A stretch of DNA of 64,000 nt, taken from assembly GCF_002941025.1 (NCBI RefSeq), contig NZ_PTJS01000001.1, positions 4,278,001 through 4,342,000 on the forward strand. The letters are read 5' to 3'. A program made the position numbers and the translations under genes. The notes under the pieces are model-generated. The model worked only from the letters and a program-made list of their open reading frames with translations. It searched no databases and was not told the DNA's origin. The stretch is from Streptomyces sp. QL37. Its GTDB lineage: Bacteria; Actinomycetota; Actinomycetes; Streptomycetales; Streptomycetaceae. Positions 17,131 to 25,543 of this stretch are shown here, in pieces. Positions within the stretch are counted from its first letter, which is position 1; each line of letters begins with the position of its first letter.

Positions 17131-18294
17131 TCAGGCCGTCAGTTCGCGTTCCAGAGGCGTACGGAAACGTGGGGTGACCCGGGCGTCGCCCACCCACGCC
17201 GAGAGCCGGCCCGCCTCTGCCTCGATGCGCTGTGAAGCCTCCCGACCCACGTCGGACAGGAGGCGCCACACCGGCTCGCCGTCCGGGCGCATGGCCCAGC
17301 CACCCGCGATCCTGCCGTTCCACCACACCGTGGGGCCGATGTTGCCGGCACGGTCGAAGAGGGCGGCCCGGTGATCGGTGGACAGGTGGAAGCCGCGATC
17401 GGCCCAGCCCATCGCGCTCGGATCCAGGCCGGGCAGCAGGGCCGCCCAGGGCTCGGGGGAAGCTTCGGTGGCGAGGTCCCCGGGAGCGACCCAGCCGACT
17501 GCCCCACTGTCGAGCTGGACCTCCTCGGCGCCGACGGCGGCCAGGGCCGTACGCGTCTCACGGACGCCCCAGCCGGTCCACCACTTCAGATCGCCTTCGG
17601 TCGCGGGGCCGTAGGAGAGGAGCCAGCGCCTGGCCACTTCCGCCCGTGCTTCGGCGGGATCAGAGGGGGGCCATGGCTCGGCTGCCGTCCAGCGGAACTG
17701 GCTGGAGGTCCATGAACCGCGCGGCCGGTCCCGCCGGATGCGCCCGTCGGCGGCCAGCACCCGGATCACCCGGGTGGCTGTTCCCTGAACCGTCTCCTGC
17801 TTCGTCCCGGAGAAGAGGGTGATCTTCGTGCGCAGAGCCGGCACGGCCGCGGACAGCTCGCTCCCCGTGGCGTTGCCCCGAGCCTTCAGAGCGGCGAGCG
17901 TCTGATCCTCGGTATCGGCGAGCCACCGTTCGTCCAGTCCCTGGCCGTCCTCCCGCAGGTGCTTGAGAAGCCGCCGGCGCTCCTTGACGGCCACGGGCCG
18001 CGCGCTCGACGCGTCGACGGCGGGTGCTGCCTCCGCGGACACGGTGAACAACGTGTTCCGCATGGAGAGGAGCCGCACCAGTGAGACGTCCTCGTAGAGC
18101 GCCCGCTCCACCGCCTCGGCCCCGGGGTCGGCCAACCGTGCGCAGACGGAGAGGAAGACCGTGGCGGCATCGGTGGCATGCAGGGCGACGACGGCGTCCG
18201 CCACCGCGACGGCGGACGTGGCCCGCGTGGACGGGGCCAGTAGATGCCGTCGGCCGAGCCTGACCCTGCGCTGCTCGTCATCGATGCGGTGCAC
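17131..18294 (-). CDS. Winged-helix DNA-binding domain protein (HTH_42 family)
   Basis: This 387-residue protein has the HTH_42 pattern: RLGRRHLLAP at the N-terminus, VVALHATDAATVFLSV, RLLSMRNTLFTV, and a late WWNGRIAGGWAMRPDGEPV. Relatives of this family include YcaQ-like DNA glycosylases acting on interstrand crosslinks, but most actinobacterial members are uncharacterised. The GTG start at 18294 has GGGAGA upstream. It is the last gene of a same-strand run with the GNAT gene 40 bp upstream. I would not assign a specific repair role from sequence alone. Confidence 0.75.
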   Translation of the reverse strand: MHRIDDEQRRVRLGRRHLLAPSTRATSAVAVADAVVALHATDAATVFLSVCARLADPGAEAVERALYEDVSLVRLLSMRNTLFTVSAEAAPAVDASSARPVAVKERRRLLKHLREDGQGLDERWLADTEDQTLAALKARGNATGSELSAAVPALRTKITLFSGTKQETVQGTATRVIRVLAADGRIRRDRPRGSWTSSQFRWTAAEPWPPSDPAEARAEVARRWLLSYGPATEGDLKWWTGWGVRETRTALAAVGAEEVQLDSGAVGWVAPGDLATEASPEPWAALLPGLDPSAMGWADRGFHLSTDHRAALFDRAGNIGPTVWWNGRIAGGWAMRPDGEPVWRLLSDVGREASQRIEAEAGRLSAWVGDARVTPRFRTPLERELTA

Positions 18295-18334
18295 GTGATC
18301 TCCCTGCCTGCGGAGCTGTCCGGAACTCTGTGGT

Positions 18335-18787
18335 TCAGAGGGTGAGTTTGAAGCCCACGTGGCTCGCGGTGAAGCCGAGCCGCTCGTAGAAACGGTGGGC
18401 GTCCGTACGGGTGGCGTCCGAGGTCAGCTGCACCAACTGGCAGTTCTGACGCCTGGACTCATCTACGGCCCACTGGATCAGCTGCGTGCCGAGGCCGCTG
18501 CCGCGCTCGTCCGCGTGGACGCGGACGCCCTCGATGACGGAGCGGGTCGCACCACGCCGGGACAGACCGGGAACGATCGTGAGCTGGAGGGTCCCCACGA
18601 CGCGGCCCTGGCGCACGGCCACGGTCAGATGCTGGTTCGGGTCGTCGGCGAGCCGCCGGAACGCGGCGTGGTACGGCGCGAGGTCGTCCGGGGACTCGCG
18701 CTGCGCACCCAGCGGGTCGTCGGCGAGCATGGCCACGATGGCGGGGATGTCCGCGAGTGCCGCGGGACGTATGTCGAGATCGCTCAT
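18335..18787 (-). CDS. GNAT-family N-acetyltransferase
   Basis: This 150-residue single-domain GNAT has the acetyl-CoA motif VHADERGSGLGTQLIQWAV (the R/Q-x-x-G-x-G/A pattern) and C-terminal ARTDAHRFYERLGF written here as TDAHRFYERLGF. It opens with IRPAALADIPAIVAML, the usual first strand and helix. ATG 18785-18787 (MSDLDIRP) is preferred over an ATG six codons upstream. The substrate is unknown. It follows the MarR gene by 28 bp on the same strand. Confidence 0.85.
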   Translation of the reverse strand: MSDLDIRPAALADIPAIVAMLADDPLGAQRESPDDLAPYHAAFRRLADDPNQHLTVAVRQGRVVGTLQLTIVPGLSRRGATRSVIEGVRVHADERGSGLGTQLIQWAVDESRRQNCQLVQLTSDATRTDAHRFYERLGFTASHVGFKLTL

Positions 18788-18815
18788 GATCGGCAGACTA
18801 CGCAAACCGAACCTG

Positions 18816-19274
18816 TCAGGCGGGGACCTTCAGTGCCTCGACCGTCCGGACCAGCGGGGCGAGCTCCGGGTTCTCGGCAGCCTCGTCGAGAGCGGCGCGG
18901 AGCGCGGTGTCGTTGGTCGGCCTCGCCTCGCTCAGCAGCGTGAGACCCGCTTCGGTGACGTCCGTGTAGATGCCCCGCCGGTCCGTGTCGCAGAGGTAGC
19001 GGGTGAGGAGCCCTCGGTCCTCGAGCCGGGTGACCAGCCGAGTGGTGGCGCTCTGGCTCAGCACCACGGCGTCCGCGACCTGCTTCATCTGGAGGTGGCC
19101 GCCGGTGCCGCTGTGCTGGCGGCTCAGGACGTCGAGCAGCGAGAACTCACGCGCGCTGAGGTTGTGGCGGGACTGCAGGGCCCGTTCGATGCGGGCCTCG
19201 ATCTTCCCGTGGAGCAGTGAGAGGGCGCACCAGCTCTGGGCGAGGGCCGTCAGTGCGGGATCTGTCGCTGTCAT
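18816..19274 (-). CDS. MarR-family transcriptional regulator
   Basis: This 152-residue MarR protein has LSAREFSLLDVLSRQ, a recognition-helix region LQMKQVADAVVLSQSATTRLVTRLEDRGLL, and the wing CDTDRRGIYTDVTEAG. GGAGAG precedes the ATG. It is divergent from an MFS pump, the classic arrangement of a MarR repressor with the transporter it controls. Several TGCAATTA-type repeats lie between the two starts. Confidence 0.9.
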   Translation of the reverse strand: MTATDPALTALAQSWCALSLLHGKIEARIERALQSRHNLSAREFSLLDVLSRQHSGTGGHLQMKQVADAVVLSQSATTRLVTRLEDRGLLTRYLCDTDRRGIYTDVTEAGLTLLSEARPTNDTALRAALDEAAENPELAPLVRTVEALKVPA

Positions 19275-19344
19275 GGTCTCTCCTCCGTACCGGAGCTGCT
19301 TCCCTCAGCTGCTTCTCTCCAGGATAGGGCACACACGCAATAGC

Positions 19345-19410
19345 CCGCGCTTGCAATTAAAGAGCGTCTGCAATTATTGTGGACGCTTGTAAGGCGCAGA
19401 TGCAATCTTT
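19345..19410. promoter_or_regulatory. Putative MarR operator region
   Basis: In the 153-bp divergent MarR/MFS intergenic region, TTGCAATTA (19351-19359), CTGCAATTA (19369-19377) and ATGCAATC (19400-19407) occur within 57 bp. The core TTGCAA is palindromic. This AT-rich patch stands out from the GC-rich flanks and probably holds the promoters and repressor sites. Confidence 0.4.
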
Positions 19411-19427
19411 CAGGAAGGTGGCCACCC

Positions 19428-20666
19428 ATGCCGCTCGCGCTCCTCGCCCTCGCCATCGGGGCATTCGGTATCGGCACCACCGAGTTCGTGATCATGGGGT
19501 TGCTCCCCGATGTCGCAGCGGACTTCCAGGTCTCGATCCCGACCGCAGGCTTCCTGGTCACTGGCTACGCCCTGGGGGTGGTCCTCGGTGCTCCGCTGAT
19601 GACCACCCTGGGCACCCGGGTGACCCGGAAGCGGATGCTGATGCTCCTGATGGGGCTCTTCATCGTGGGGAACGTCGTCTCCGCACTCGCGCCGTCCTTC
19701 GGTGTGATGCTCACCGGACGGGTGATCGCCTCACTCGCCCATGGCGCCTTCTTCGGTATCGGATCGGTCGTCGCGGCGGATCTGGTCGCCCCGGAGAAGA
19801 AGGCTGGTGCCATCGCCATGATGTTCACCGGGCTCACCGTCGCCAACGTCGTAGGGGTCCCGCTGGGGACCTTTGTCGGCCAGACCCTCGGCTGGCGCGT
19901 CACCTTCTTCGTCGTCGCGGGGCTCGGCGTCCTGGGCCTCCTCGGTGTGGCGAAGCTCGTTCCTGAGCAGCCGAAGCCTCAGGGGGTGCGGATCCGTCAC
20001 GAGTTGGCCGCGTTCCGCAATGTCCAGGTTCTGCTCGCCATGGCGATGACGGTTCTGGGCTTCGGTGGCGTCTTCGCGGCTATCACCTACATCACGCCGA
20101 TGATGACGGAGACCGCGGGCTTCGCGTCGTCGTCCGTCACCTGGCTGCTGGTCCTCTTCGGGCTGGGCATGGTCGGCGGGAATCTGCTCGGCGGGAAGTT
20201 CGCAGACCGCCATCTGATGCCGATGCTGTACGTGTCGCTCGGTGCGCTGGCCGCAGTCCTGGCCCTGTTCACACTGACCGCGCACAACAAGATCGCCGCT
20301 GCGGTGACGATCGTCCTCATCGGCGCTCTCGGCTTCGCGACCGTTCCGCCGCTCCAGAAGCGCGTTCTCGACCAGGCGGCCGGCGCGCCCACCCTGGCCT
20401 CCGCCGTCAACATCGGGGCCTTCAACCTCGGCAACGCGCTCTCGGCGTGGCTCGGTGGCATCGTGATCGCGGCCGGGTTCGGTTACACCGCGCCCAACTG
20501 GGTCGGCGCCGCCCTCGCAGCGGCCGCGCTGCTCCTGGCGGTGCTCTCCGGTGTGCTCGAACGGCGCTCGGTCACCCCCGGCCGGCAGGTTGCCGAGCAT
20601 GCTCCTGCCGCAGCCGTCGGCCCCGGCGAGTCGGCCCCCACGGCTTCAGTACCGATATCGCGGTGA
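19428..20666 (+). CDS. MFS drug/metabolite exporter (DHA1 family)
   Basis: This 412-residue protein has 12 predicted hydrophobic helices. GAFGIGTTEFVIMGLLPDVA in helix 1 and GTRVTRKRMLML in the loop between helices 2 and 3 (motif A-like) are typical of the DHA1 AraJ/Cml-type efflux proteins. AAGGTGG lies before ATG 19428. Divergence from a MarR regulator suggests induction by the exported compound. It overlaps the 3' end of the convergent membrane-protein gene by 95 bp. Confidence 0.88.
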   Translation: MPLALLALAIGAFGIGTTEFVIMGLLPDVAADFQVSIPTAGFLVTGYALGVVLGAPLMTTLGTRVTRKRMLMLLMGLFIVGNVVSALAPSFGVMLTGRVIASLAHGAFFGIGSVVAADLVAPEKKAGAIAMMFTGLTVANVVGVPLGTFVGQTLGWRVTFFVVAGLGVLGLLGVAKLVPEQPKPQGVRIRHELAAFRNVQVLLAMAMTVLGFGGVFAAITYITPMMTETAGFASSSVTWLLVLFGLGMVGGNLLGGKFADRHLMPMLYVSLGALAAVLALFTLTAHNKIAAAVTIVLIGALGFATVPPLQKRVLDQAAGAPTLASAVNIGAFNLGNALSAWLGGIVIAAGFGYTAPNWVGAALAAAALLLAVLSGVLERRSVTPGRQVAEHAPAAAVGPGESAPTASVPISR

Positions 20667-21114
20667 TGAAGAGATACGTGGCCGTGGCCACCGAGGGTGC
20701 GATCACCAGATCGATGTCTGTGGCACCCCGGGCCGCGGCCTCGTTGATACCCGGGCGGAGCGAGAAGATCGACAGCCCTGCGGTGATCAGAGTCAGCCAG
20801 AACTTCGTCCAGACCCAACGGTGCCTGGCCAGGCCCCACGGGGTGCCCAGCCCCAGCAGTAGACCACTGAGGAGTGACAGCAGGGCGACCGGCACGACGA
20901 GCCAGTCGCCGAAGACCTTCATGGCGCGGGTGGCGGCCTGAGCCATCGAGGCGTCGTGAGTGAGGAACGCGGTGAGGCCGAGAGTCAGCAGCCCCACAGT
21001 CAGGCCCAGCCAGCTCACGGACACCGCTACGTGGGCGACGAGGACGCTGCGGCGAACAGGGCGCTTGAGTGGTTTCACGTGAAACACGGTGCCAAGCGGA
21101 GAGAGCCCGGTCAT
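20572..21114 (-). CDS. Small integral membrane protein of unknown function
   Basis: About 180 residues with four hydrophobic helices (VLVAHVAVSVSWLGLTVGLL, WLVVPVALLSLLSGLLLG, KFWLTLITAGLSIFSLRPG, DLVIAPSVATATYLFITAI) and charged ends. The first helix with VSWLGL resembles DUF2269-type membrane proteins. The start is uncertain: ATG 21114 is used here, but GTG codons inside the parS site (for example 21078) are also possible, and none has a clear ribosome binding site. Its 3' end overlaps the MFS gene. Confidence 0.65.
   Translation of the reverse strand: MTGLSPLGTVFHVKPLKRPVRRSVLVAHVAVSVSWLGLTVGLLTLGLTAFLTHDASMAQAATRAMKVFGDWLVVPVALLSLLSGLLLGLGTPWGLARHRWVWTKFWLTLITAGLSIFSLRPGINEAAARGATDIDLVIAPSVATATYLFITAISVLKPWGPTRRGRRLRQEHARQPAGRG
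21072..21085. promoter_or_regulatory. parS site 4, inside or at the 5' end of a coding region
   Basis: An exact GTTTCACGTGAAAC. If the membrane protein starts at ATG 21114, the site encodes residues 10-15 (VFHVKP); if the start is later, the site lies in its leader. Confidence 0.93.
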
Positions 21115-21203
21115 CTGACAGCGGGAGTATCCCCGGCTACTGGCCTCGGCGTACACACGTGTGTCCCGCCTACGCCGTACTCCTTCCCCGGGCGCTCCCG
21201 GCC

Positions 21204-21683
21204 TCAGCCCAGATCGGGTGCGTGCATCGCCCGTACACCCTCGATATTGCCGTCCAGATAGTGCCGCAGTGACAGGGGCACGAGGTGCACAGCCGCGATG
21301 CCGATGCGGCTGAAGGGGATCCGGACGATCTCGTACTCACCGCACGGTTCGTCGATTTCCGGTCCATGGCGGCGTGACGGGTCCATCGAGGCCAGTCGGC
21401 AGACGAAGAAGTGCTGCACCTTCACGCCTTTGACGCCACCACCGGCGATGTGTTCGACGGTGTCCACGAAGCAGGGCACGACATCGACGATCTTGGCGCC
21501 GAGCTCCTCGTCGACCTCGCGGTGCAGTGCGTCGACGACGGTGGCGTCCTCCGGCTCGACGCCGCCACCCGGTGTGAGCCAGTACGGATCGACGCCGGGC
21601 TTGGTGCGCTTGATCAGGATGAGGTCATCGCCGTCGAGGAGGACGGCGCGTGCTGTGCGCTTGACCACTGGACGTTCGGTCAT
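21204..21683 (-). CDS. NUDIX hydrolase
   Basis: This 159-residue protein has a Nudix-type loop-helix-loop, TPGGGVEPEDATVVDALHREVDEELGA cited here by its REVDEELG core. The spacing before the REVDEE segment is one residue longer than canonical and the first acidic ligand is Asp, so it is a slightly divergent box. Family members hydrolyse nucleoside diphosphates linked to another group, using Mg2+. ATG 21681-21683 (MTERPVVKR) is chosen; the longer frame runs back into LysR. It is 52 bp after the LysR gene. Confidence 0.83.
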   Translation of the reverse strand: MTERPVVKRTARAVLLDGDDLILIKRTKPGVDPYWLTPGGGVEPEDATVVDALHREVDEELGAKIVDVVPCFVDTVEHIAGGGVKGVKVQHFFVCRLASMDPSRRHGPEIDEPCGEYEIVRIPFSRIGIAAVHLVPLSLRHYLDGNIEGVRAMHAPDLG

Positions 21684-21735
21684 GGCAAGAGAGTGGCCCA
21701 GGAAACCCGATCTGAAACTCCTGTCGGCAGACCGG

Positions 21736-22632
21736 TCACCAGTCCACGGCAGCACGCACCAGCCACTCGTGCGCCCGCGCGATGTGCGGAAGACCGAGCG
21801 TGCCGGTCCTCGCGACGAGGAAGTACGTGCGCAGTGGTGGAATCGGAGGGTCGAGCAATGCCACGACCTCCCCTCGCTCCAGCGCGTCCTCGCACAGATA
21901 GCGCGGCAGCACGGCGAGGCCGGCGCCTGCTGCCGCGCACTCCAGAACCGCACGGAGGTCCGGCGCGATCACGGCGGCGGAGGCGGCGGGGCGGCTGTCG
22001 AAGACTGTCGCCCAGTAGCGGGAGACCAGGGGGAGACTCTCGTGCACCTCTACCACAGGCAACTGCTCCAGGAGTACGGAGCCCTTGTGACGCAACGCGC
22101 CCGGCCCCAGGCGCCCTGCCCAGCGCGGCGCGGCGACCAGGACGTGCTCCTCGTCGCAGAGGGTGGTCGACGACAGCAGTCCACCGCGCGGACGGGCCGT
22201 GGTGATGGCCAGATCATGATGCCCGGCCGCCAGCCCTTCCAGGGTGTCCTCGGAGTTCGCGACGAAGGTGCTGCGCAGCGCGAGCCCCTGGGAGATCAGC
22301 GGGGTGAGGGCGGGCAGGGCTCGTACGGAGGTGAACTCCGGGGGGCCTGCCAGGTGCAGCGTCCGGGCCCCCGACTCCGAGTCCAGCTCCACCTCGACGA
22401 TGTCGACCAGGGCGTCCAGATGAGGGGCGGCCCGGTGGGCGAGCTCGTCGCCGACGGTGGTCGGGGTCACCCCACGGGCCCTGCGCAGGAAGAGCGGCCG
22501 CCCGAGCTGCCGCTCCAGCGCGCGTATCTGTGAGGTGACGGCCGGCTGGGACAGCCCGAGCAGGGCGGCGGCCCGGGTGAACGATCCGGCCCGGTGCACG
22601 GTGACGAAAGTGCGCAGCAGGGCCAGGTCCAT
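21736..22632 (-). CDS. LysR-family transcriptional regulator
   Basis: This 298-residue LysR protein has the N-terminal winged HTH MDLALLRTFVTVHRAGSFTR and AAALLGLSQPAVTSQIRALE. The periplasmic-binding-protein-like effector domain follows from about residue 90. ATG 22632 is placed so that the HTH starts at residue 1, the family norm. The target is unclear because no divergent gene abuts it; the upstream neighbour is the trans-sulfuration enzyme gene, on the same strand behind a strong hairpin. Confidence 0.88.
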   Translation of the reverse strand: MDLALLRTFVTVHRAGSFTRAAALLGLSQPAVTSQIRALERQLGRPLFLRRARGVTPTTVGDELAHRAAPHLDALVDIVEVELDSESGARTLHLAGPPEFTSVRALPALTPLISQGLALRSTFVANSEDTLEGLAAGHHDLAITTARPRGGLLSSTTLCDEEHVLVAAPRWAGRLGPGALRHKGSVLLEQLPVVEVHESLPLVSRYWATVFDSRPAASAAVIAPDLRAVLECAAAGAGLAVLPRYLCEDALERGEVVALLDPPIPPLRTYFLVARTGTLGLPHIARAHEWLVRAAVDW

Positions 22633-22838
22633 GGTCCGCCCCCCTCCACCCTCGCGGACACTGCGCCGTCCCGCACCGTCCCTCACGAGGGCCCCAACTA
22701 TAAATATGTCGATAGGTTGCTGTCGCTACTGTGATTGGACACTGACGCACAGTCAACTAGCCTTGTCCAAGCGGTTCTCGGCGCAGGAACCGGGGTGGTC
22801 CGAGTCACGAGGGGGGAGGCTCGGACCGCTCGTCCGAG

Positions 22839-22884
22839 CAGGACCGGTCCGGTCGACGGGGACGCCCGTCCCGGACCGGTCCTG
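22839..22884. terminator. Large hairpin, probable terminator of the trans-sulfuration enzyme gene
   Basis: CAGGACCGGTCCGG (22839-22852) and CCGGACCGGTCCTG (22871-22884) are perfect 14-bp arms. Inside the loop, GACGGG (22855-22860) and CCCGTC (22865-22870) pair again. It begins 22 bases past the stop of the minus-strand gene at 22906. Confidence 0.75.
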
Positions 22885-22905
22885 CCGGGACCGAAAGGGG
22901 GAGGG

Positions 22906-24030
22906 TCAGCGCACGGAGGCGTCCAGCGCGCGTTCCACGTCGGCCAGCAGATCCTCGGGGTCCTCGGCACCGACCGAGAGCCGGACGAAGCCCTCCGGCA
23001 CGGCGTCCCCGCCCCAGCGGGCCCGGCGCTCGGCGGTGGAGCGTACGCCGCCGAAGCTCGTCGCGTCGTCGACCAGGCGAAGCTCTGCCAGGAAGCGTTC
23101 CGCGGTGCCCTTGTCCGCCAGCACGAACGAGACGACGGAGCCGAAGCGCCGCATCTGCCGGACGGCGGTGGGGTACGAGGGGTCGCCGGGCAGCCCCGGG
23201 TACCGGAGTCCCGCCACGTCCGCCCGCTTGGACAGGGCCTCGGCCAGCGTCAGGGCGGTCGCGCACTGGCGATCGGTCCGCAGCTGCAGCGTGGCCAGCG
23301 AGCGGTGTGCGAGCCAGGCCTCCATGGGGCCGGGAATGGCACCGACCACCTTGCGCCAGCGCCGTACTCCTGCCGAGAGCTCCGGGTCCAGGCAGCTCAC
23401 ATGGCCGAGCAGGATGTCCCCGTGCCCGGTCATGCCCTTGGTGTCACTGGCCACCGAGAAGTCCGCCCCCAGTTCGAGGGGACGCTGGCCGAGAGGGGTG
23501 GCCAACGTGTTGTCGACCGCCACCAGGACGCCTGCGTCGTGGGCGGCCTCCACCAGCCTGCGCACGTCACAGACGTCGAGGCCGGGGTTGGAGGGGGTCT
23601 CGATCCACAGCAGCTTCGCTCCGTCGAGCAGTTCCAGCTGGGCGTCGCCGCCGGTCGGCGCGGTCCGCACCTCGATGCCGTACGCCTCCAGCTGCTCCCG
23701 CACCAGGGGGAGCGCCTGGTAACCGTCGTTCGGCAGGACCACGACGTCGCCCGTGCGCGCCTGGGACAGCAGCACGGACGAGATGGCGGCCATCCCGGAG
23801 GCGAAGACCGTGGTCTCGACCTGCTCCCCCGGCGCCTCCAGCTCGCCTATGGCGCGCTCCAGGTGGGTCCAGGTCGGATTGGTCTCCCGGCCGTAGGTGT
23901 AAGGGCCGACCGGTTCGCCGGACAGATGGAAGTGCGCGGCGAATACCGGACCGGGAAGTGTGGGCTCGTACTGCTCCGGTTCGGGCAGGCCCGCCCGTAC
24001 GGCCCGTGTGCCGTCGCCCATGGTGCTCAT
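22906..24030 (-). CDS. Trans-sulfuration PLP enzyme (cystathionine gamma-synthase/lyase family)
   Basis: This 374-residue protein has the family pattern YTYGRETNPTWTHLERAIGELE, the substrate/PLP region VFASGMAAISSVLL, the strand LLWIETPSNPGLDVCD, and the PLP-binding SDTKGMTGHGD with the Schiff-base Lys. Such enzymes interconvert cysteine, homocysteine and cystathionine or release sulfide. Lyase and synthase cannot be told apart here; with no met or cys genes adjacent, gamma-lyase is slightly favoured. It is about 10-30 residues shorter than typical MetB/CTH. Confidence 0.83.
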   Translation of the reverse strand: MSTMGDGTRAVRAGLPEPEQYEPTLPGPVFAAHFHLSGEPVGPYTYGRETNPTWTHLERAIGELEAPGEQVETTVFASGMAAISSVLLSQARTGDVVVLPNDGYQALPLVREQLEAYGIEVRTAPTGGDAQLELLDGAKLLWIETPSNPGLDVCDVRRLVEAAHDAGVLVAVDNTLATPLGQRPLELGADFSVASDTKGMTGHGDILLGHVSCLDPELSAGVRRWRKVVGAIPGPMEAWLAHRSLATLQLRTDRQCATALTLAEALSKRADVAGLRYPGLPGDPSYPTAVRQMRRFGSVVSFVLADKGTAERFLAELRLVDDATSFGGVRSTAERRARWGGDAVPEGFVRLSVGAEDPEDLLADVERALDASVR

Positions 24031-24094
24031 GTCACTACCTCATCTCTCCCCGGCGTCCACCGGTCCGTCCCGCACTCTGTCATCAAGGGGTGGC

Positions 24095-24472
24095 TCAGTC
24101 CTCGTCGGGGAGCACCACGTTGAGCGCCCAGGACACGACCGAGATGATCAGCCCGCCCAGTACCGCGGTCCAGAAGCCCTCGACATGGAAGCTCACGTCG
24201 ATGACGCCCGCCAGCCACGAGGTCAGCATCAGCATGAGGGCGTTGACCACCAGCGTGATCAGCCCGAGCGTCAGGATGAACAGGGGCAGGGTGAGCAGCT
24301 TCACCACCGGCTTGACGATGAAGTTCACCAGACCGAACAGCAGGGCCACCACGATCAGCGTGAGCACCTTGCGTCCGGTGTTGTCCCCGGTCAGCGTGAT
24401 GTCCTGGAGCAACCAGATCGCTACGGCCAGCGCACCCGCGTTGGCGATCGTCTTGACTACGAAATTCTTCAT
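24095..24472 (-). CDS. Phage-holin-4 family small membrane protein
   Basis: This 125-residue protein has four hydrophobic helices and the motif GLVNFIVKPVVKLLTLPLFILTLGL cited by its core NFIVKPVVKLLTLP, the signature of the widespread PF04020-type (holin_4_2) membrane family. Despite the name, chromosomal actinobacterial copies are not phage lysis genes and their role is unknown. ATG 24472 (MKNFVVKT) is used; an ATG seven codons upstream is possible. It is divergent from the cupin gene. Confidence 0.8.
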   Translation of the reverse strand: MKNFVVKTIANAGALAVAIWLLQDITLTGDNTGRKVLTLIVVALLFGLVNFIVKPVVKLLTLPLFILTLGLITLVVNALMLMLTSWLAGVIDVSFHVEGFWTAVLGGLIISVVSWALNVVLPDED

Positions 24473-24551
24473 GTGTCTGATCGTGGCAGACATGATCTGT
24501 GGCGGGACACCGCCGGGTGAGACCGGCACGGGTGCGAGGGGCGGACGGACG

Positions 24552-24869
24552 ATGAAGGCATTCAGACTGGACGAGCTGGAGGCGGAACGCGCTGCCAACG
24601 ACGGCGCGTATCTGCAGTTCATCCGGGAACGCAACATGTCCGTGGGCCTGTACGCCCTGGACGCCGGCGCGCTCGACCCCCAGCAGCCGCACAGGCAGGA
24701 CGAGGTGTACCTCGTCGTCAGCGGCCGCGCCTCGATCACGGTCGGTACGGAGACCACGCAGGTGGCGCGGGGGAGCGTCGTGTACGTCCCGGCGGGCGCC
24801 GCTCACAAGTTCCACCACATCACCGAGGACCTCAGGGTGATGGTGATCTTCTCCCCGCCCGAGGGCTGA
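24552..24869 (+). CDS. Cupin-domain protein
   Basis: This 105-residue single cupin barrel has motif 1 QQPHRQDEVYLVVSGRASI, with His, Glu and a second polar ligand, and motif 2 VYVPAGAAHKFHHI with the metal His. Small cupins of this kind bind Fe, Mn or Zn and act as dioxygenases, isomerases or sensors. No partner gene points to a substrate. The start ATG sits 79 bp from the divergent membrane gene. Confidence 0.83.
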   Translation: MKAFRLDELEAERAANDGAYLQFIRERNMSVGLYALDAGALDPQQPHRQDEVYLVVSGRASITVGTETTQVARGSVVYVPAGAAHKFHHITEDLRVMVIFSPPEG

Positions 24870-25038
24870 CCCGGTTCTCCCGTGGGCTGACCCGGCTCTC
24901 CCCCCGGGGGGCGGGCCCCTCGTGTCCAGGTGTTCCCTAGGGGATCGCTCAGGGGACTTCAAGGGCTCCCGGCCGTCCGCCGACCGCCTCCGCGCCTCTA
25001 GCATCGAAGCAGGAACTCACAGAGACGAGGTAGCGGCG

Positions 25039-25254
25039 ATGGCGGTGCGGGAGATTTTCGCGGGGATGCCCTGGTGGGTGAAGTGGGTCGCGGTGCCTCT
25101 CATCGCGATCGTCGTGTTCGGCGGCCTGATCGCCAGCGTGGTCGGGTTCGTCATCGGACTGCTGTTCAAGGCGCTGGTATTCGTCGTCCTCGTGGGCGGT
25201 CTGATCTTCGTCGTGCGGAAGTTCATGTCCTCGTCCGAGCGCAGCGACTGGTAG
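25039..25254 (+). CDS. Small membrane protein (DUF5326-like)
   Basis: This 71-residue protein is almost all membrane: KWVAVPLIAIVVFGGLIASVVGFV and LVFVVLVGGLIFVVRKF form two helices, followed by the polar tail MSSSERSDW. Such short proteins are conserved beside ssgR-ssgA in streptomycetes, but no function is known to me. ATG 25039 has GACGAGG upstream. Confidence 0.7.
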   Translation: MAVREIFAGMPWWVKWVAVPLIAIVVFGGLIASVVGFVIGLLFKALVFVVLVGGLIFVVRKFMSSSERSDW

Positions 25255-25322
25255 GAGCCACGGCCGGGCGCCCGGTCACGCGGTGTTCCGGAGACCGCGT
25301 GACGGGCAACAGGATTCGGCCA

Positions 25323-25383
25323 TTAGCCCAGCTGAGCTAAGTCACGGTCGAAACCTCACTCGTGACTGTACGTACGGATACAG
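25323..25383. promoter_or_regulatory. Two palindromes upstream of ssgR
   Basis: TTAGCCCAGCTGAGCTAA (25323-25340) pairs at 8 of 9 positions, and CTGTA-N8-TACAG spans 25366-25383. Both lie 160-220 bp before the ssgR start in a 289-bp gap. They are candidate operators for the developmental control of ssgR or for the neighbour at 25254; the first could also act as a weak hairpin. Confidence 0.35.
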
Positions 25384-25543
25384 TGGCGTACCGCTGCCGC
25401 CAGCTGGGAAATGACGGACCGTCACCATCCTGCCCAGTGGTTTGTGCGACCGTCCGGTCTCCGGACCCCAGGCTCGCGGCGGGCCCGTGGGGGCGGCCCC
25501 CGCGGGTGGGCTGAGAGCCCGTCACCATGCCTGGGGGTGACCT

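Noticed and set aside
24095..24472. Phage origin for the holin-like gene
   Set aside because: The family is widespread on chromosomes and no other phage gene is near, so it is not evidence of a prophage.
25316..25345. tRNA D-arm-like sequence on the minus strand (TTAGCTCAGCTGG)
   Set aside because: Only the D-arm resemblance is present; there is no acceptor, anticodon or T arm, so it is treated as a palindrome instead.
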